Source of the DNA: Pelotomaculum sp.
GTDB taxonomy: Bacteria > Bacillota > Desulfotomaculia > Desulfotomaculales > Pelotomaculaceae
Reading direction: 5' to 3'
DNA length: 64,000 bases
Assembly (NCBI GenBank): GCA_018435055.1
Contig: JAHDOA010000018.1
Location: 276,699 to 340,698, forward strand
The position numbers and the translations under genes were made by a program. This document shows positions 62,518 through 64,000 of this stretch, one piece after another (within the stretch, counting starts at the first letter, position 1; each line of letters opens with the position of its first letter). The notes under the pieces were generated by a model that was not told where the DNA came from, ran no database searches, and saw nothing but the letters and a program-made list of their open reading frames with translations.

Positions 62518-63189
62518 TCATTTTGAATCTTTCTTTTTATTCCCTCTGCGTTTTTCATAGTCCTCGTCGATACCCTTTTTCCAGTCGGCGCTGATGGGCG
62601 CCGCATTGGCGCGGAAACAGCACACCGCGTCACTTACAACCGCATAATTAAGGTGTATACCCTCAGGGTCAGCGTGATAATTGGCGGCACGGTCAGCTGA
62701 TATGCCAAATCGTGCGGCAGTCTCTACAGCGTCAATGTTCGCTCCCAGGAAGATGAACTCCCAGCCGTATTTTTCTTTCTGCCGTTCTATCATCTGCCGC
62801 ACTTTGTCGTAACTGTACTCGCGGCTGGCATTTTCCATGCCGTCAGTTGTGACGACAAACATAACTTTTTCTGCCCGCTCATCTTCAACCGTGTGTTTCT
62901 GCCCATTAATGATTTTATCGATGGTGCGGCCGACCGCGTCCAGGAGAGCTGTGGCGCCGAGCACGAAATACTCCCGGTCAGTTATAGTCGCGACACATTT
63001 GAGGTTGATGCGGTCGTGCAGCAGCTCATATTTGTCATCGAACAAAACCGTGGTAATGACGCACTCGCCATCTTCCTTTTTCTGCTTGTCCAGGAGCGAG
63101 TTATAGCCGCCGATGGTATCGCTCTCCAGCCCGCTCATGGAGCCGCTGCGGTCAAGTATAAATACCAATTCTGTAAGACCTTTTTTCAT
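62518..63189 (-). CDS. Von Willebrand factor A domain protein
   Basis: 223 residues, nearly all one VWA fold. MIDAS motif D-x-S-x-S in FILDRSGSMSG (about 9-19), the conserved T in LGATALLDA near 76, and TTDGMENAS (D of the third MIDAS loop) near 115. C-terminus is basic (KRRGNKKK). Such small VWA proteins organise partner proteins in AAA+ or GTPase systems. ATG 63189 with AAGGAGG nine bases before; the ATG at 63198 is too close to that site. It is 300 bp upstream of the GTPase pair and on the same strand, flanked by direct repeats. Confidence 0.85.
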   Translation of the reverse strand: MKKGLTELVFILDRSGSMSGLESDTIGGYNSLLDKQKKEDGECVITTVLFDDKYELLHDRINLKCVATITDREYFVLGATALLDAVGRTIDKIINGQKHTVEDERAEKVMFVVTTDGMENASREYSYDKVRQMIERQKEKYGWEFIFLGANIDAVETAARFGISADRAANYHADPEGIHLNYAVVSDAVCCFRANAAPISADWKKGIDEDYEKRRGNKKKDSK

Positions 63190-63242
63190 CCAAGTCATCC
63201 TCCTTGATTGTTTTTATAATCAGAGGATAACACTTTGATCTA

Positions 63243-63402
63243 TTATGGAGGTCGCCCGCCGGGCGACAAATTACGCTCCTTTCACCAATAACACCAATTA
63301 CTGCTCCAAGCATGGTCAAGCCGTCCCTTTGTAGTTAATTAGCCGGCGCTAGCCTTCAGTTTAAACTATAAGGAAATTCCTAATAGTTGCTCCGGGTTCA
63401 AT
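63243..63402. repeat. Palindrome and direct repeat copy 2 upstream of VWA gene
   Basis: GTCGCCC-GCC-GGGCGAC palindrome at 63248-63264, and at 63349-63402 the CCTTCAGTTTAAACTAT...AATAGTTGCTCCGGGTTC copy of the repeat at 62352-62413. In this copy the core AACTATAAGGAA-ATTCCTAATAGTT is a strong hairpin and may terminate the gene to the right. No gene in 63190-63413. Confidence 0.68.
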
Positions 63403-63413
63403 ACATATACTCA

Positions 63414-63899
63414 TTATGAATGACCAATTGGTACGTCAATATGGTCAATGGCAACACAGACACCATTCTTTATAATGTAGCATTCAACATAATGCGGTCC
63501 AAAGAATCTAGTAGTTTCTACTCTCTCGGGTTGGTTAGTTTTTAATATTTCGCCCCTAATATGGTTTCTTCTTTCAGCTTCTGCTCCAACGTTTCGAACT
63601 TTCCACCATATATTATATGGCCTTGGGACATTACATTCTTTTATATAAAATTTAAGGCTTAAATTGTGGGGCAAGAACTTTTTCAAAACTTTATTGATAT
63701 AAACACTGATGGGGGCTGTCCTAAAGCCTTTTCCAGAAGTTTCGCAGTCAATCACAACTTCATAAATTTCATTAATATTTACTTCATCTTCTATGAACTC
63801 CTCAGTATTTGAAAAAGTAAAAGTATTTCTACCAAATGCACTTTTACTTAGGGCGGCAGCATGCGTGATCGGTTTACCATAAATGTTAACAGTTACCAT
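63414..63899 (-). CDS. Stand-alone AGS-C-like nucleotide-sensor domain
   Basis: 161 residues resembling the AGS-C domain found at the C-terminus of CBASS CD-NTases and related cyclases: NIYGKPITHAAALSKSAFGR at the start, KKFLPHNLSLKFYIKECNVP near 92-111, WWKVRNVGAEAERRNHIRGE near 118-137 and HYVECYIIKNGVCVAIDHID near 151-155 to the end. No nucleotidyltransferase motif (GSxxxGT, DxD) is in this frame. The ATG has an AGGGGG site and overlaps the end of an upstream frame by 14 bp, so it is either a coupled separate gene or the frameshifted end of a longer protein. Family match is from memory. Confidence 0.65.
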   Translation of the reverse strand: MVTVNIYGKPITHAAALSKSAFGRNTFTFSNTEEFIEDEVNINEIYEVVIDCETSGKGFRTAPISVYINKVLKKFLPHNLSLKFYIKECNVPRPYNIWWKVRNVGAEAERRNHIRGEILKTNQPERVETTRFFGPHYVECYIIKNGVCVAIDHIDVPIGHS

Positions 63900-64000
63900 T
63901 TACCCCCTGGGAATTAACAGCCTTTACCCAGGGCGACAACAGTCGTTCCCTGTTGACGTTGGGATCAACACCCTCACTCATAAAGTAAATAATAAGCTGA
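63886..64000 (-). CDS. C-terminal end of a gene leaving the window
   Basis: An open frame from the right edge to a TAA at 63888-63886, ending SEGVDPNVNRERLLSPWVKA then VNSQGVNGNC. It overlaps the start of the AGS-C-like gene. It could be the nucleotidyltransferase part of a CD-NTase separated from its sensor by a stop or frameshift, or a different upstream gene. Too short to identify. Confidence 0.45.
   Translation of the reverse strand, partial: QLIIYFMSEGVDPNVNRERLLSPWVKAVNSQGVNGNC

Overview
The window looks like chromosome of an anaerobic, endospore-forming Firmicute close to Pelotomaculum/Desulfotomaculum (Peptococcaceae sensu lato). Reasons: two long sporulation blocks in the gene order typical of spore formers, Shine-Dalgarno-rich starts with many GTG/TTG codons, four-subunit 2-oxoacid:ferredoxin oxidoreductase genes, 2-hydroxyacyl-CoA dehydratase activators, an OLE RNA locus, and about 50% GC. 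Almost every gene lies on the minus strand; the exceptions are dedA (3064-3741), an mciZ-like gene (27904-28032), an IS3 scrap and a small membrane protein near 57.5-58.1 kb. No tRNA, rRNA or CRISPR array was seen.

Layout. 0-9.3 kb: accessory GTPase, M28 peptidase behind a MerR remnant, DedA, ferritin-like protein, DNA ligase and Ku (two-gene NHEJ), gerW/ytfI and trpS. 9.4-18.5 kb: M50 protease overlapping a DHH-CBS-CCA-transferase fusion, TrpB2, three dehydratase-activase proteins, a SpoVAE-type protein and dodecin. 18.6-28 kb: sigF-spoIIAB-spoIIAA, dacF, pdp, deoB, xerD, an IS200/IS605 insertion with decayed tnpB, spoIIM, mciZ. 28-31.5 kb: porGDAB-type operon with its own sigma-A promoter and a T-box leader, sitting between an intact M20 peptidase gene and a decayed copy of that gene's 3' end. 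32.9-57.4 kb: spo0A, spoIVB, recN, argR, mnmM, nadK, tlyA, dxs, oapA, OLE RNA, ispA, xseB, xseA, nusB, DUF2273, amaP, asp23, accC, a carboxyltransferase-AccB fusion, then spoIIIAH to spoIIIAA. 57.4-64 kb: an accessory region that is visibly AT-richer across the two GTPase genes, with an IS3 remnant, a pair of dynamin-like GTPases, a von Willebrand A protein and, at the edge, a protein resembling the AGS-C sensor of CD-NTases.

How it works together. The two central blocks control and carry out sporulation (Spo0A entry; SpoIIAA/AB/SigF forespore switch; SpoIIM engulfment; SpoIVB signalling; SpoIIIA channel; GerW and SpoVAE germination functions), interleaved with conserved housekeeping genes for isoprenoids, NAD(P), RNA and DNA processing and fatty-acid carboxylation. 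Small palindromic GGGGACA-type repeats are scattered between genes, including twice inside the spoIIIA operon, and a degenerate 7-bp repeat abuts two stop codons.

Most worth following up: the dynamin-pair/VWA/AGS-C cluster at the right edge (possible anti-phage or stress module), the T-box-controlled 2-oxoacid:ferredoxin oxidoreductase operon and its flanking gene remnant, the OLE RNA with OapA, the carboxyltransferase-AccB fusion in the accBC position, the MciZ homologue, and the heptad repeats.
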